DNA of 32,620 nucleotides from Larix sibirica (taxonomy: Eukaryota; Streptophyta; Pinopsida; Pinales; Pinaceae): contig NWUY0300001330.1 of the NCBI GenBank assembly GCA_004151065.3, forward strand, positions 25,141 to 57,760. The letters are read 5' to 3'. Made by a program: the position numbers and the translations under genes. The first letter of the stretch is position 1; every line of letters begins with the position of its first letter. Below the pieces are notes generated by a model, which was not told the DNA's origin, ran no database searches, and saw nothing but the letters and a program-made list of their open reading frames with translations. Shown piece after piece: positions 1-10,636 of the stretch.

Positions 1-1336
1 ATACCTTCCAACAACCTTATAGCATAGATCAGTGCCTTCAATGGAGTAATGTAGATAATGAAGAAGACATGCTAATGAAAATTAAACCACTATTTTCCCA
101 ATGTGACACAATTGTGAGCACTGTAGTATTAACAACCCATGTAATTAATCCTTAAGCATTTCATATTATAGACAAAAGGTCACCACTTACAAGCAAATAA
201 GTCTGTCAAAATAGGAATTTTGTCATTCAAATCAACTTGTGCACAGTGGAAGAAAAATCTACAATATGTTATCAATACACTTCTTTAAACCTTGTGTTAT
301 ATTTGAAAAATAATAAGAAATCCACTTTGTATAACTAGGACACCAATGTTTGACAATAAGTAATGTAATCAGCACCCTACACCCAACTTGGTAAAATAGT
401 GTAGGTACTAGTCATTTAGTGATTAGCATCCAAACCTAAAATAAATAGAATAAATTTAACACTTTACCATTTCACAGCATGTCCTCGCACATGTAACGTG
501 TCCGACCTTCATCAACTATAATAGCAGATGCAAACCATGAACAAATACCACTTTCAACACTTTACAATTCACTCACAAAACATTTACTCTGTAATAAAGT
601 CACGCCCTAGTATTGCTCCTATCATCAATTAGTCCACCACCCTTTGTTTAAGGAGAAACGGGTCTAAAATTATGTTGACAGGGGTAGCAGATGGAACCAT
701 CCCTAAAGGGCCTCACAAACCACCCCAAGCAAGCTTGATGGGGTATAAGGAGACAGTTAGGGAGGATATCGAGTTCTTAAGGGACTTCATTATGAGGGAG
801 AAGGGGAGGTTGAGCTACTACAGGTTTCAACCTTGCTTAGAAGAAGACGCCCTTAGGTTTTGAGGGTAGACAAGTGAGGCCGCAACCCTTAGCGATTTAG
901 GAAATTGCAAAAAGCTTGAATTTTTTGGATTTTGATTTTTTGTAATTTTAGGGTTTTCTAAGATAAAAAATGCAAACCTAGATTATCCTAATTTAACCAT
1001 GAAATGCAATTGATTTACACATGTAATGCTAAAAATTTGATAAATAAATGACAAGGTTAGGGTTTTAAGAATATTAATTCAACCCTAAGCCATGAGGGAT
1101 GGTGACCAGTCTCCCTCTTGGAATTATTTCTCTTGGATTCCAAACTAGGGCATCGAACAATGACCTCTAGGGTTCATTGGAGGATCCTAATCTAGGCAAA
1201 AATCAGATATCCAAGGCCCAAACAAGAGAAAATCCCCTCAAAAGGAATTTTTTTACCGTGCAAATTTTACAAAGGTTGGTAAGACTCCCTAAATCAGAAA
1301 AAATGTAGCATTATACCACCATTCAATCCATAAAGA
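1..1336 (-). mobile_element. LTR copy A, truncated at both ends
   Basis: This block aligns base by base with 10821-12640, inside the LTR at 10641-13576. By eye about nine bases in ten match over the first 400 positions. The window opens about 180 bases inside the LTR, so its outer end is not visible. Homology stops at the ambiguous base 1337, about 1 kb before the LTR should end. It lacks the 473-base insert carried by copy C at the matching point. The short open frame at 672-863 is broken by a stop in copy C, so it is not treated as a gene. Strand follows the coding direction of the gag-pol region downstream. Confidence 0.8.
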
Positions 1337-1337
1337 N
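1337..1337. other. Single ambiguous base at a homology breakpoint
   Basis: One n interrupts the sequence exactly where LTR copy A stops matching copies B and C. It may mark an assembly join rather than a biological junction. Confidence 0.6.
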
Positions 1338-1954
1338 TTTGGTTGATGGTTTGTTGATGACAGTGTGCAGTTAACCCCTATCAACAGTTTCTGTGTCAAT
1401 AGTATAATATATGTATTATTATTTCCTAATACCCCTCAATCCACTCCATACAAAATCCAAGATCATTTGGGTGCATTTGGTGCAGTTTGGGTTCACTATA
1501 AGTCCAAAGTATGAAATTGGCCAAATTTTAGCAGACTTGAATAACATGTCAAAAGGAGTTTTCTGATTCGACCATTGAGTCTTTTAGGTCTGTTAGGATG
1601 TGTTAAATCCAATAGGTTCATTCCATAATAAATTTGGAAAGGTATGGAGGTGTTTGGAACAAGACAAGAAAGAGTAGTTTCCTAGTTTTCCTAGTTCCAA
1701 AACTAAACAAAGTACTGAAGGAGGATGTCCTATCTGAGGTGTTTGTAAAAATTCCTCAGCCATATGATATTAAGAATCCAAATATAGAATATTTTCAATC
1801 CAATATGAATCTCCATATCACTCTCCTAGAGCTGCCTCAATTGTCTCATAACCATGGAATCAATGTGAAATTCATTGTCAATGAGGGTTTGGAGAATGAA
1901 AGCTTCCAATGTCTAAAGTTTTAAGCCTCTATTGAGATATTTTGTGATAGTGTG
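1338..1954. other. Unassigned segment between LTR A and a leader remnant
   Basis: This 617-base stretch matches none of the LTR copies or the gypsy internal region elsewhere in the window. It holds one open frame of 96 codons on the plus strand (1634-1924), with ordinary composition and no motif I recognise. It also has a short GTTGAT/ATCAAC inverted pair near 1353-1385. It occupies the place where the gag-pol of a second element would be expected, so it may be a replacement or an insertion. No function is proposed. Confidence 0.4.
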
Positions 1955-2042
1955 CCTAATTTATCCAATCAGGGACATTACATTGTCGTTATTTCCAAGG
2001 GTCTGAATTAGTATGAATAATCTACTTCAATATTTGAATATG
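1955..2042 (-). mobile_element. Remnant of gypsy 5' leader next to the second PBS
   Basis: This sequence aligns with 10541-10618, the untranslated leader of the main element. Shared landmarks are a tttccaagggt block, a run through cacttcaat, and the start of the primer-binding site. It shows that LTR copy B is followed, in minus-strand sense, by the 5' internal part of an element. Homology ends near 1955. Confidence 0.6.
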
Positions 2043-2060
2043 TCCCCGACAACGATGCCA
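2043..2060 (-). promoter_or_regulatory. Primer-binding site, second copy (tRNA-Asp-like)
   Basis: The plus strand reads tccccgacaacgatgcca, resembling the 3' end of plant tRNA-Asp (known 3' end about tccccggcaacggcgcca). It is therefore a minus-strand PBS. Four A bases separate it from the TG that opens LTR copy B at 2065. It has three mismatches to the tRNA; the copy at 10619 has two, shared with this one. Confidence 0.7.
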
Positions 2061-2064
2061 AAAA

Positions 2065-4505
2065 TGTTACAATTCAAACTAGCAGGCTATGCTAGCTATT
2101 GAATGGAAATCACATAAGAGATTTTGATTGATGTTACCTTTTTTGAATCTCTTGACTTCTTCAGGATCCAATGCTTTTCCAAGGGGAGATCCATTTGACG
2201 TACCTATCTATAATTCACCCAAATAGCTTGCAAGCACTATAGCATAGATCAATGCCTTCAATGGAGTTTAATAGGGAATGAATAAAACATGCTAAGGTCT
2301 ATCAGGGAGTTGAAAATAATATACAACTATAGGAATCTAATGCAAGTAGAATCAATGCAAGGTATTAAGTGACAAGTGTTAAGCATAAAAACTATCAATT
2401 ATATGTTGCAGAACATACACACTTCATGACATAAAAAAATGCTTGCCAATTAGTTAACTCAACATACACTTATAACTTCATATTCCATAGGTTTACCATC
2501 CAACAATAGCTTTTCAATCAATCATAAGATAAATGAACATTCACTGTGTATAAATCGTATCTACCATCTATTAGGCAAGTGTTATCTTTTAACAAGTGTT
2601 ATCAATGAAAAGTATCAACCATAAGAATCAACTTTTGTTATCATTGGAAAGTATCCATTAGCATATCATCATCCTGTGACTAAGTCAGTATATCAGCCTA
2701 AGCAAATAGTGAATTTGAATTAGTACCAAATAGTATTATAAGATATTTTCAAGTTGGTAACCATGTTTACTTTAGCCTAAAAATGATCCTTGAGGGATTG
2801 AAAAATTAGTCCTAACAGTGGTATTTACCCAGACCTTAACTTTATGTCTATTTTGATGAATTTTTAGGTCTTCTTTGGACATTTTATGGCAGAGAAACAG
2901 TGGCAGCAGTCAATAAGGAGGAGGACATCCCAAAAGTTACTTGTAAGACACTTAAATGAGGTCACTTGGGGAGAAAAAAGGCCCCTTTCCAAGGATGAAC
3001 TAGCCCAACCATGAAAAAAAGTTAACCACCAACCCAAACTCCGATTTAGACTTAATTTTACATGTCACTTTCCATGAAGAAAAAATGTGACACCTTATAG
3101 GATCTAGGGATGAAATGGCAGGGTGAATTTGGCCACGGATGGAAAATTTCAAAATTCCAAATATTTTTCAATTTTCTCAATTTTCAATTTTTTTTAGAGT
3201 TTTCTAATTTTATGATTGTTTGGGTATTTTTTTATCAATAAAAATGCAGTTTTGACCTAACTAATCTAATCCAACCATGAAAATGCATATGATACACATG
3301 AATAACTGAAATTTTGATAAAAAATGACAAAACTTAGGTTTTTTAAGAATAGTACTTCAAACCCTAGGGAAAGAGGGATGGTGACCAACCTCCCTCTTGG
3401 ATAATTTCTCCTCTCTTCCAAAATAGGGAATCCAACAACAACCTGTAGGGTTTGTTGGTGGAACCTAATTTAGGCAAAAATCATAGATCCAAGGCCCAAA
3501 CAAGAGAAAAATCCCTCGAGGAGACATTTTCTACCATGCAAAATTTGACTAATGGCTGGTACGAAGCCCTAGATCAGAAAAAATGCAGCATTACAACAAC
3601 CATTCAATCATCAAAGAAGCATAAAATCACCAACTTTAACAACAAAATCAATCCTTGAGCTTGTTTTAGTACAATAGTGGTAGCATCAACCTTGCATGTG
3701 CATAGAACCCTATAAGATACTCCAATTTCCACTTCAAGCAAAAGTGAAAGTCATCCAAGAGGTGCACATTACTTTAGAGAACCCAATAAGGGTAAAATGG
3801 TAACATAATGAAGTTTGATTCCCAGTCTTTTACTTTACAAATGACAAATGAATGGATACTTATATCCATTTTAGCACAGGATTTTAATTTTTTTATCAAG
3901 TGTACATGTCAATTTCAAATTATAAAAATATAATATTAAAATATTCCAAAATAAGACAAAATTATGGCATGTCACCCACACATTGGGGACTAAGCCCTAA
4001 AACCAACATAAAATGATACAAAATACTAAAATAAGCAAGCCAAGGCCTCACTGTGACTGCAGCAGTGAGCCTAAGGAGGACGTTATGCCCCTACTAACCC
4101 AGAATGATGAATAAAGTCCCTCAACGTCCCCCTTGCCTTAGCTTGAGGCTTGATCAATTGTGAAGACATCAAGGGGTCGATTTGGTCAGAGGGGGTAAAA
4201 TCAGCTGCAGAGAAGGTCCAAGTGGGGTGTGAGAGGGGTGGTGGACTTAGGGATGACCTCCCTAGATGAAACATAATCCCCCTCAAGGCATAAAAGTATG
4301 CGGGTCATGTGACCCAATGACCTACCCCCAAAGCCCCGAAGACCAACCCTAGGTCCTAAAATCCCCAAAAATGGAAGTCAACAATGCCACTAAGCCATAG
4401 TACTTCCAAGAGTAAAACCAAGGGGACCGGTCATGGCCCACCATAAGCAAAGAGCCCCACACTTAGCATTTTATCCCTCTTCTACCAACGACCTGTTGGA
4501 ATGCT
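2065..4505 (-). mobile_element. LTR copy B (3' LTR of the gag-pol element; divergent)
   Basis: It begins tgttac, as copy C does, right beside a PBS. It ends near 4500-4511, where the pair 4430-4500 / 13503-13573 (gtcatggcccaccat...) stops matching. Its length of about 2.44 kb agrees with copy C once that copy's insert is removed (about 2.46 kb). Homology to A and C is clear at 2065-2290 and 3130-3790, but I could not see it in roughly 2300-3130. B is clearly less like C than A is. It lies directly downstream of the integrase end of gag-pol, so by position it is the 3' LTR. The adjacent PBS also makes it a 5' LTR. I found no convincing polypurine tract. Confidence 0.7.
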
Positions 4506-4806
4506 GAAACATGTACAGGTGTAACATTGGCTCATATTGTGGGACATATGATTTTCCTAGGAGTATATGAGAACCTTTAGAATCCTCAGGTACCTGTAGA
4601 CCTACACACACATCAAATAACCAAGGCATCAAATGCATCGGAGGCAAAAACTTTCGGCGTGCCTTGTTCAAAATAAAATGCAAATAACTAAAATGAAAGA
4701 ACAACAAATGTAATGCATGAACACTCGGAATGCAACTAAATATACTAATATACAAATATGCGGATGCCCAATAGGCATCAGATATCACCAGTATAGTTTT
4801 TTTTTC
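4506..4806 (-). other. 3' untranslated part of the gypsy element
   Basis: This 300-base interval lies between the integrase C-terminus and LTR B. It holds one open frame of 115 codons on the minus strand (4471-4818), rich in hydrophobic and aromatic residues but without a recognisable domain. It probably reflects decay of untranslated sequence. Confidence 0.45.
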
Positions 4807-6095
4807 AATATTTTCCATTTACAAGAAAAGGTAGCTTTTCTCCAGCAAGGTGGCTCGGGTGGAAAGAGTTGGTACTTGTAACATCATCAATTTGATACGG
4901 CCCTAACCAAATACTTTCAAACTTACCATGTTTTCCTGGATAGTCACTTCTTTTGTTCCATAGAAGGACAAGATCACCTTTCTGGAAGTTACGCTGGAAA
5001 GACTTCTTATCAAATTTACCTTTAACCTTTTCTTGATTTTGTGCCAAGTGATCGAAAGCTTTTCTTCGGCATCCATCAAATTCTATCTGTTGGTAGATTC
5101 TTCGTTGGATAACATCGGCCTATGGAGAATGCCACTAAAGAATGTTGTACGTAGGGTACTTCAAATGAATAGGCGGAGTAACTTCAATCCCATATACTAG
5201 CTCGCAAGGACGCTTGCTTGTTGATTCTTTGCGAGTGATTCTATCTTCCCATACTACATATTTTACCTTGTTGTCCCAACTTTTCTTGTTTTCCCCAACA
5301 ATCTTCTTTATAATGTTCAACATATTCGTGTTGCTTGAATCAGCCAATCCATTCCCTTGTGGATAATAATTTGAAGAGTGAGATAATATGATACCATAAT
5401 CAAAACAATAAGTAGATAGTTCACCCCCATTGAATGCTCAGGCATTATCTGTGACAATCTTGGATGGAGTCCTGAAATGAGTAATAATTATTTCCACATG
5501 AAAATCCATAACAAGACGTGTTGTATCCTTCTTAGTTGGGGTGGATTCAACCCATAGAGTAAAATAATCTGTAGCTACCAATATCCATTTGTGACCGTTT
5601 TGGAGCTTTCCTTGAATTCACCAATAAAATCGAGGCCCCATTGCTGAAATGGAACCTCAACTATAACTGGATGTAATGGCAAGGCAGAGAGATTCTATTT
5701 TCCTATGAAAATATGACACGACTGACAACTTCAAACGTATTTATACACATCCTGAAATATGAATGGACAATGGTAAACTGATCTCAGTATCTTGTAAAAG
5801 TGGTGGAGGCTGAATGACGAACACCACACATTCCCTTGTGAAATTACTCTAACAACTTTCTTACTTCTGGGGGATCAACACATGTGAGAATTACCCCATC
5901 GGGATTCTACCATCCAAGTCCTTGAACAATCCGATCTTTGATGATATGCAAGAAACAATACATGGGGGCTTTCAACTTCAAGGCCCTCTTCTTACGGTCA
6001 GGAAGGTGATTGGGACATGACAAGTTCTTCAAATAGTATACAATATCCTTGTACCAGTCGCACTGCTCTATCTCTTCGAAAAATACTAAAACCAT
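4807..6095 (-). pseudogene. Gypsy integrase, broken
   Basis: The integrase would insert the cDNA copy into the genome. Three frames carry its pieces: 5907-6095 (region before the zinc finger), 5135-5347 (core end) and 4805-5047 (C-terminal GPYQI-like part ending LVNGKY). Between them translated fragments show CQSC of the HHCC zinc finger near 5730, VATDYF (first catalytic Asp, about 5570) and IVTDNA (second Asp, about 5450). The third catalytic position, normally Glu in GLAESS, reads GLADSS near 5337, so the D,D-35-E triad is altered. Several stops and frameshifts separate the blocks. It follows RNase H directly, as in gypsy pol order. Confidence 0.85.
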
Positions 6096-6690
6096 AAGCG
6101 GGGGGCTTCTTGCATATCAAGGGATTTTTCATTTCTTTTTTCCATCAACTGAGCCAATCCTTTTCCTTTGATCAATTTGGTGGGTTTAATTTCTAGATCA
6201 TATTGATGAATCTTCGTAATCCAATTCCCTCTAGTGTTAAGGCAATCTTGTTGCTTTAAAATTTCCTTTGTTGCTGGGTATGGCACATAAGCTGTGAGCT
6301 TTGAGTAGCCAATATATACCCTAAAATGTTTTAATGACATCACGAGTGCATAATACTACTTTTCCATGAGGTGATACTTCATTTTTGAACTGTTCAAATC
6401 TTTACTCATGAAATCAATGGGCTGCTCTTGACATTGATCATTCTTTTGTAATAGTACTCCTGCAATAGTGTCAGCAAATGCAAAAGAAAATATTTGAAAT
6501 GGCTTTGAATAATCTTTAACATCCTCAAATGCTTTCTTTGATTCCCCGTCCCATTTGAACACTGCATATTTCTTAAGAAACTTATTCAAAGGTTTAGTAA
6601 TCTCAGCAAAATTAGGAATAAACCAATGAATAAAATTAATCTTTCCAAAAAATGATTGCAAATATTTCAAATTTGTAGGTAAGGCAATTT
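6086..6690 (-). pseudogene. Gypsy RNase H following RT (connection and RNase H)
   Basis: Two frames, 6356-6757 and 6086-6343, read from the end of RT into the RNase H region. FKWDGESKKAFEDVK is the usual RT/RNase H connection. FAFADTIAGVLLQK corresponds to the first RNase H strand, and SLKHFRVYIGYSK and RGNWITKIHQYDLEIK to its later strands. A stop at about 6356 splits the domain, and the first catalytic Asp lies in an altered context. The role would be to remove RNA from the RNA-DNA hybrid during reverse transcription. Confidence 0.8.
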
Positions 6691-7475
6691 CTTTTATACC
6701 TTTAATTCTATCAAGATCTACCCTTACTCCATCTTTGCAAACAATATGACCTAGCAACTTACCTTTTATGACACCAAGAATTGAATTCTTAGGGTTTAAG
6801 GAAATTCCATACTTGCGGCATCGCTCAAATACCTATCGAAGATGTTTGACGTGATCCTTTGTTCTTTTTGAATATACAGTGAGATCGTCCTCATATATTT
6901 CTAGTATCTTTTGCATGATGTCTTGGAAGGAATAATCCATAGCTCTTTGAAATGTATCTCCGACATTCATTAGGCCGAAGGGAATTCATAAATATTGATA
7001 AGTACCCCAAGGAGTTATGAAAGCGGTCTTGTGCTAGTATTCTTTTATTGCTACCACTTGATTGAAACCAGATAATCCATGTAGGAAGGACAACATCTGA
7101 GAGCCTATAATTCTTTGTAGAAGGAGCTCCATGTTTGGTAGGGAATAATTGTCCTTTTTTGAGACTGCATTCAAATTTCTAAAATCAACACAAAATATTA
7201 CTTCCCTTGTTTTCTTCCTGGTTGGCAACGGATTTGAGAGCCACTCTAAGTATCTTATTGGAGCTATGATCTTCGCTTCAACCATTTTATGCAATTCTTT
7301 CTTTACCAATGGAGCCAATTTCGGATTTATCTTCCTCAATTTCTGTCGGTGAGTCTTGGCATCATCATTTATTGGTATGGTATGCTGAATGATATTATTT
7401 TCATAATTCTTGATCTCCTCATAGGACCAAGCAAATACATCTTTGAATTATCAGACTAAGTCCACTATATCTTCC
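6691..7475 (-). pseudogene. Gypsy reverse transcriptase, broken
   Basis: A linker with DVFAWSYEEI (about 7440) and IIQHTIPIN leads into the frame 7034-7339, which has INPKLAPLVKKEL, FCVDFRNLN, DNYSLPNMELLLQ and FLHGLSGFNQV. The catalytic box survives as IYEDDLTVYS near 6880-6900 (YxDD with x = Glu). LLGHIVCKDG at 6757 marks the thumb and the join to RNase H. The Asp normally found in the LDGFSGYNQ motif is His here (LHGLSG), which removes a metal ligand. Stops near 7030 and a frame change near 6780 rule out a full protein. Confidence 0.88.
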
Positions 7476-7689
7476 TTTTCTTTAGTCTCAAGTGCCTTAC
7501 CAAATTTGATAGGTCAGGTATTTTTTGGTGACCCAATATTGATTTCTTCATATTCACTGCCCAGATCTGTTTCCCTTTTATTACGTCTTCATCGGTCATT
7601 TCGGTCAAAAATATTTTCCATCGATATCTTCTCTGCTATAACGATGTTGTAATCAGTACTTTATGTTTATCCTTCCGTTCTCCAATCAA

Positions 7690-8262
7690 TTTCATTTGTT
7701 GAAAATTTTGCAGTGTTACACATGAATCTACAAATCTGTTTGTCATCATCAAACACTTCCCAATCATCAAAGTTTTTTGGCATGAAAGGATGAAAAATCA
7801 CTTGAACTCTTCATGCTTCTTGGATTGCATTAGTAGGGCTAAGAGTGGAAGCAAAAACTGCCAAAGAGTTGGCCATCTGATGTTGCTCTTTTGGAACCAC
7901 ATGTAAAGATACTGCATCAAAATATTCTATGGCCAATCTTATGGCTCCCCTGTACCTTTTTAATTCCATCTTCTTGCAAGAAAATTATCCTTTGACTTGA
8001 GACAAATTAGATCAGAATCACTGATAACATGTAAGAGCTTGATGTCGTAATTTTTTATTTGTGGTAAGACCATGGTGTAGAGCCTCATACTTCACTACAT
8101 TGTAAATGCCATCAAATTATAAATGGAAAGAAAAATAATGATCTTCAAAGTGGGGAGAAGTTAATACAATACATGCACCCATACCTAATTTGGACTTGGC
8201 CCCGTTGAAGTGCATGGTCTAGAATCTGTCGATGTCTGTCTACGGGGCAACGTCTATAGCGA
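7690..8262 (-). pseudogene. Extra RNase H domain between protease and RT
   Basis: Minus-strand translation across three frames gives MHFNGAKSKLGMGACIVL (about 8215), YNVVKYEALHHGL (about 8110), LLHVISDSDLI (about 8035), LKRYRGAIRLAIEYFDAV and VVPKEQHQMANSLAVFAS (about 7870). A tail with VIFHPFMP and DDWEVFDDD runs to about 7690. This is the RNase H pattern of plant retroelements with an archaeal-type domain. Two of four acidic positions are changed: the first Asp to Asn (FDGA to FNGA) and the last Asp to Asn (ADSL to ANSL). Glu and the middle Asp remain. Its place upstream of RT, not after the first RNase H, is the notable feature. Confidence 0.8.
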
Positions 8263-8329
8263 AAAACCGAGTAGGATTCAATATCACTTTCATAACAAAA
8301 AAAATCGTTTTCTAGATCTTACAGTCCTT

Positions 8330-8745
8330 CCACGTGGTGATTTCACATGTGCTCCCTATCTAATTTCATGTATGTGCCCTATGGTGTAGGAATAGTATCA
8401 TTGGATAGATTCATTTGGAGGCTTCTTTCCATATTAGAGCCAAACTTTCTAGATAGCAACATCCCCTAAGCATCCAGAAGATCATTGACCATTATATCCA
8501 TCTACAAAGTGATAGTGGGATGAGCTACAAGGGACACCTGCACATATGCTACCATGCCGCACACTTTGACTTCTTGAGAATCCATGGCACATATATTTTT
8601 ATACGGTCTTGAAATATTTATCCCCAAACTTTTCATTAATGCTAGAGGCATAATGTTTGTTGAGGATCTGAAATCAAACATGCAATTGTGCAATAGAAAA
8701 TTACTAATGAACAATGATATGAAGACAAACTTGTTATGAGGATTA
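8330..8745 (-). pseudogene. Gypsy aspartic protease, broken
   Basis: The frame 8502-8714 carries FLLHNCMFDFRSSTNIMPL, then LGINISRPYKNICAMDSQEVKVCG. Beyond its stop the reading continues as MDIMV...GMLLSRKFGSNMERSLQMNLS down to about 8340. This is the retropepsin-like region of plant gypsy polyproteins. The active site, normally D-S/T-G, reads D-F-R, so the Ser and Gly are gone. The fragment would have cleaved the Gag-Pol polyprotein. It lies between the gag spacer and the extra RNase H. Confidence 0.75.
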
Positions 8746-8753
8746 TTGTTCTC

Positions 8754-9141
8754 TTATGTTAGCATGTTTGAAAGAATGATTGGAGCATCTTCACTTTCTT
8801 CTATAGCAGGGGCACTTTGTGCATCATTTTGTTTATTTTCTTGGGATCCCAATATTTTTGCAATTCCATCCTTTACATGAGGAATATTTACCAACTCAAC
8901 TAATGGCATGGGTATCTTTATGGCATTCAAAGCACCTTCAATATCAATCTTTACAGGATTTAGTACTTGAATCAATTGAAAGCTTACATGTGCTTATGAA
9001 AGGTTGGGTAGAAGGAGGGGCATCCTTTGGTAGTTCGGAAGCAGAAGGAAATGTTTTACTTTGTCTTTGATAAGTCTTTCCTTTGAATATGTTTTCATAT
9101 ATCTTCTGAATCTCTTCTTGCAAAGGAATTTTTCCAATCAA
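8754..9141 (-). pseudogene. Gag-protease spacer region
   Basis: Two overlapping minus-strand frames (8944-9141 and 8754-8975) join gag to protease. The first is Ser/Thr/Pro-rich and disordered-looking. The second holds MPLVELVNIPHVKDGIAKILGS, then an acidic stretch and APIILSN, which resembles the segment just before retropepsin in plant gypsy polyproteins. A frame change between them is needed, so the region is not intact. Confidence 0.6.
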
Positions 9142-10200
9142 CTTTTAGCTATATCAGTTTCAATAGAGTTCTTCTTGACTTCTTGCATATGCTCGTCAGA
9201 CAAATTAAATGGCTTTTTGTTTTCAAACAAATTATTACATAACTCAGAGTCATTCTCCTCAAAAGGAATGTTGTTCTTGACAAAGATCAAGTAATTGGTG
9301 CAAGTACATTCATCATGCAAAGCTTGACACACCCGACGGTAATAAGGAAATTCACTCAATGCATTTGTTAGTTCCAGAGATGAATGAGGTCTTTGATTTT
9401 GTTTGGGGGCCTTGTTGAAATTATTTTGAGGAAATATAGGTAGTTGATTCCTTTCTCTTTCCAACTGGACAATTCATTTTTGTAAGAGAGCTATTTGTTG
9501 ACTCATATCTACCTGAAGCTGCTTCATTTCGTTGACCAACAAGATTTGCGGTTCTGGAACATCATATGAATTAATTATTACTTTCTTCTTCTCTTCAGGT
9601 TTGGCTCTTGAATGCATGGAAGTATCAGGTATTCCAATGGCCCTCCAAAGCTCATCTAATGCCTTTACCTTTTTCTTTGCCACTGCCAAATATTGGGGCC
9701 TGTCTAGGCCTAGTGGAAGATAAAGTCTCCTGGAAATTCATTCAAATAATATGAGAGGATCATTATATCTGAAGGTTTGCAATCAGCGGGAAATTCCTTT
9801 ATCAATTTTTCAAACCTGCCATCAAACTCATTAGTAGTCTCATTTTCATTCCTCTTTATAGTCATTAATGCATTATTCAACAAAATGGGATCTTTCTTCT
9901 CTTGCCATCTATCAAAGAATACTTTCTTAAGATCCACTAAAGTAGATATACTGGTAGCAGGTAAAGATTTCCACCATTCTTGAGCATCATGTCTTAAACA
10001 AGCAACAAAGCTCTTAAATTTTACAACAAGGTGAGTAACACCAGAAAGCATTAGATAATATTCAAATTCATCCCAATGATGAGCCGTAGAAATAGCATCT
10101 TAGCCAGTAAACACATAAAACTCTTTTAATTCTTTTAGCTTTAATGTAGGGTTAGGATAACCAACAATGCTTTTGAAATCAAAAGGAGAAAAAAAATTGT
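9138..10200 (-). pseudogene. Gypsy gag, broken
   Basis: Gag would build the cytoplasmic virus-like particle. The N-terminal part reads about 10195 to 10051 (SIVGYPNPTLKLKELKEFYVFTG, then a stop near 10100). The frame 9710-10051 holds the Retrotrans_gag core: DAQEWWKSLPATSISTLVDL, FFDRWQEKKD and IKRNENETTNEFDGRFEKL. Frames 9474-9689 and 9138-9464 continue with a basic segment and then YYRRVCQALHDECTC, a Cys/His cluster that may be the remains of a C-terminal zinc-binding motif. At least one stop and two frame breaks separate the parts. Confidence 0.85.
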
Positions 10201-10618
10201 TTGATGTATCGGTAGGATCGTAAAATAAGTGGTGAATATGTTATAGAGATTCAAAAAATAGAAGACCACTTGCTAACCTTTTTTCTTTTCTTTACTTTCT
10301 TATGCCCAAGATAATATCAAAATCAGGAATCAATTTAACTTTATAGTTGGCTCTTATATCGTACCTCTTTTGATTTTTTTTAGGAGGAGTCGCTAGGAGA
10401 GACCTGTCAAATCAAATCTCACCAAAGTACAAAAACATGAGCGTACCTCATTTGGATAAATCAGTTGTCAATGGAGTCGCCAGTAAGCTCTATAGGGTTA
10501 GTCCTTTAAAATCTCACTTCAAAGTATAAGGAAGATGACTTAGCTTGAGTTATTACCAAATGTCATTCTTTCCAAGGGTGTAAATGACTCCGGATAAACC
10601 ACTTCAGTTTTTGAAACG
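10201..10618 (-). other. Gypsy 5' untranslated leader
   Basis: This noncoding stretch lies between the PBS and gag. Its PBS-proximal part (10541-10618) recurs at 1955-2042. I see no open frame or splice signal worth calling. Confidence 0.6.
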
Positions 10619-10636
10619 TCCCCGGCAACGATGCCA
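10619..10636 (-). promoter_or_regulatory. Primer-binding site (tRNA-Asp-like)
   Basis: The plus strand reads tccccggcaacgatgcca, 16 of 18 positions equal to the 3' end of plant tRNA-Asp as I recall it. It is followed by four A bases and then the LTR start tgttac at 10641. On the minus strand this is the usual PBS position just inside the 5' LTR, where first-strand cDNA synthesis would be primed. Confidence 0.8.

Noticed and set aside
4471-4818. Env-like ORF after integrase
   Set aside because: The frame is hydrophobic, but there is no clear signal peptide, transmembrane pattern or conserved motif, and it overlaps the end of LTR B.
7149-7652. Plus-strand frames inside the gypsy RT region
   Set aside because: They are antisense to well-supported RT and linker sequence on the minus strand.
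10619-10636. Possible tRNA gene
   Set aside because: Only the 3'-end-like 18 bases are present, with no cloverleaf upstream, and the position next to the LTR fits a primer-binding site.
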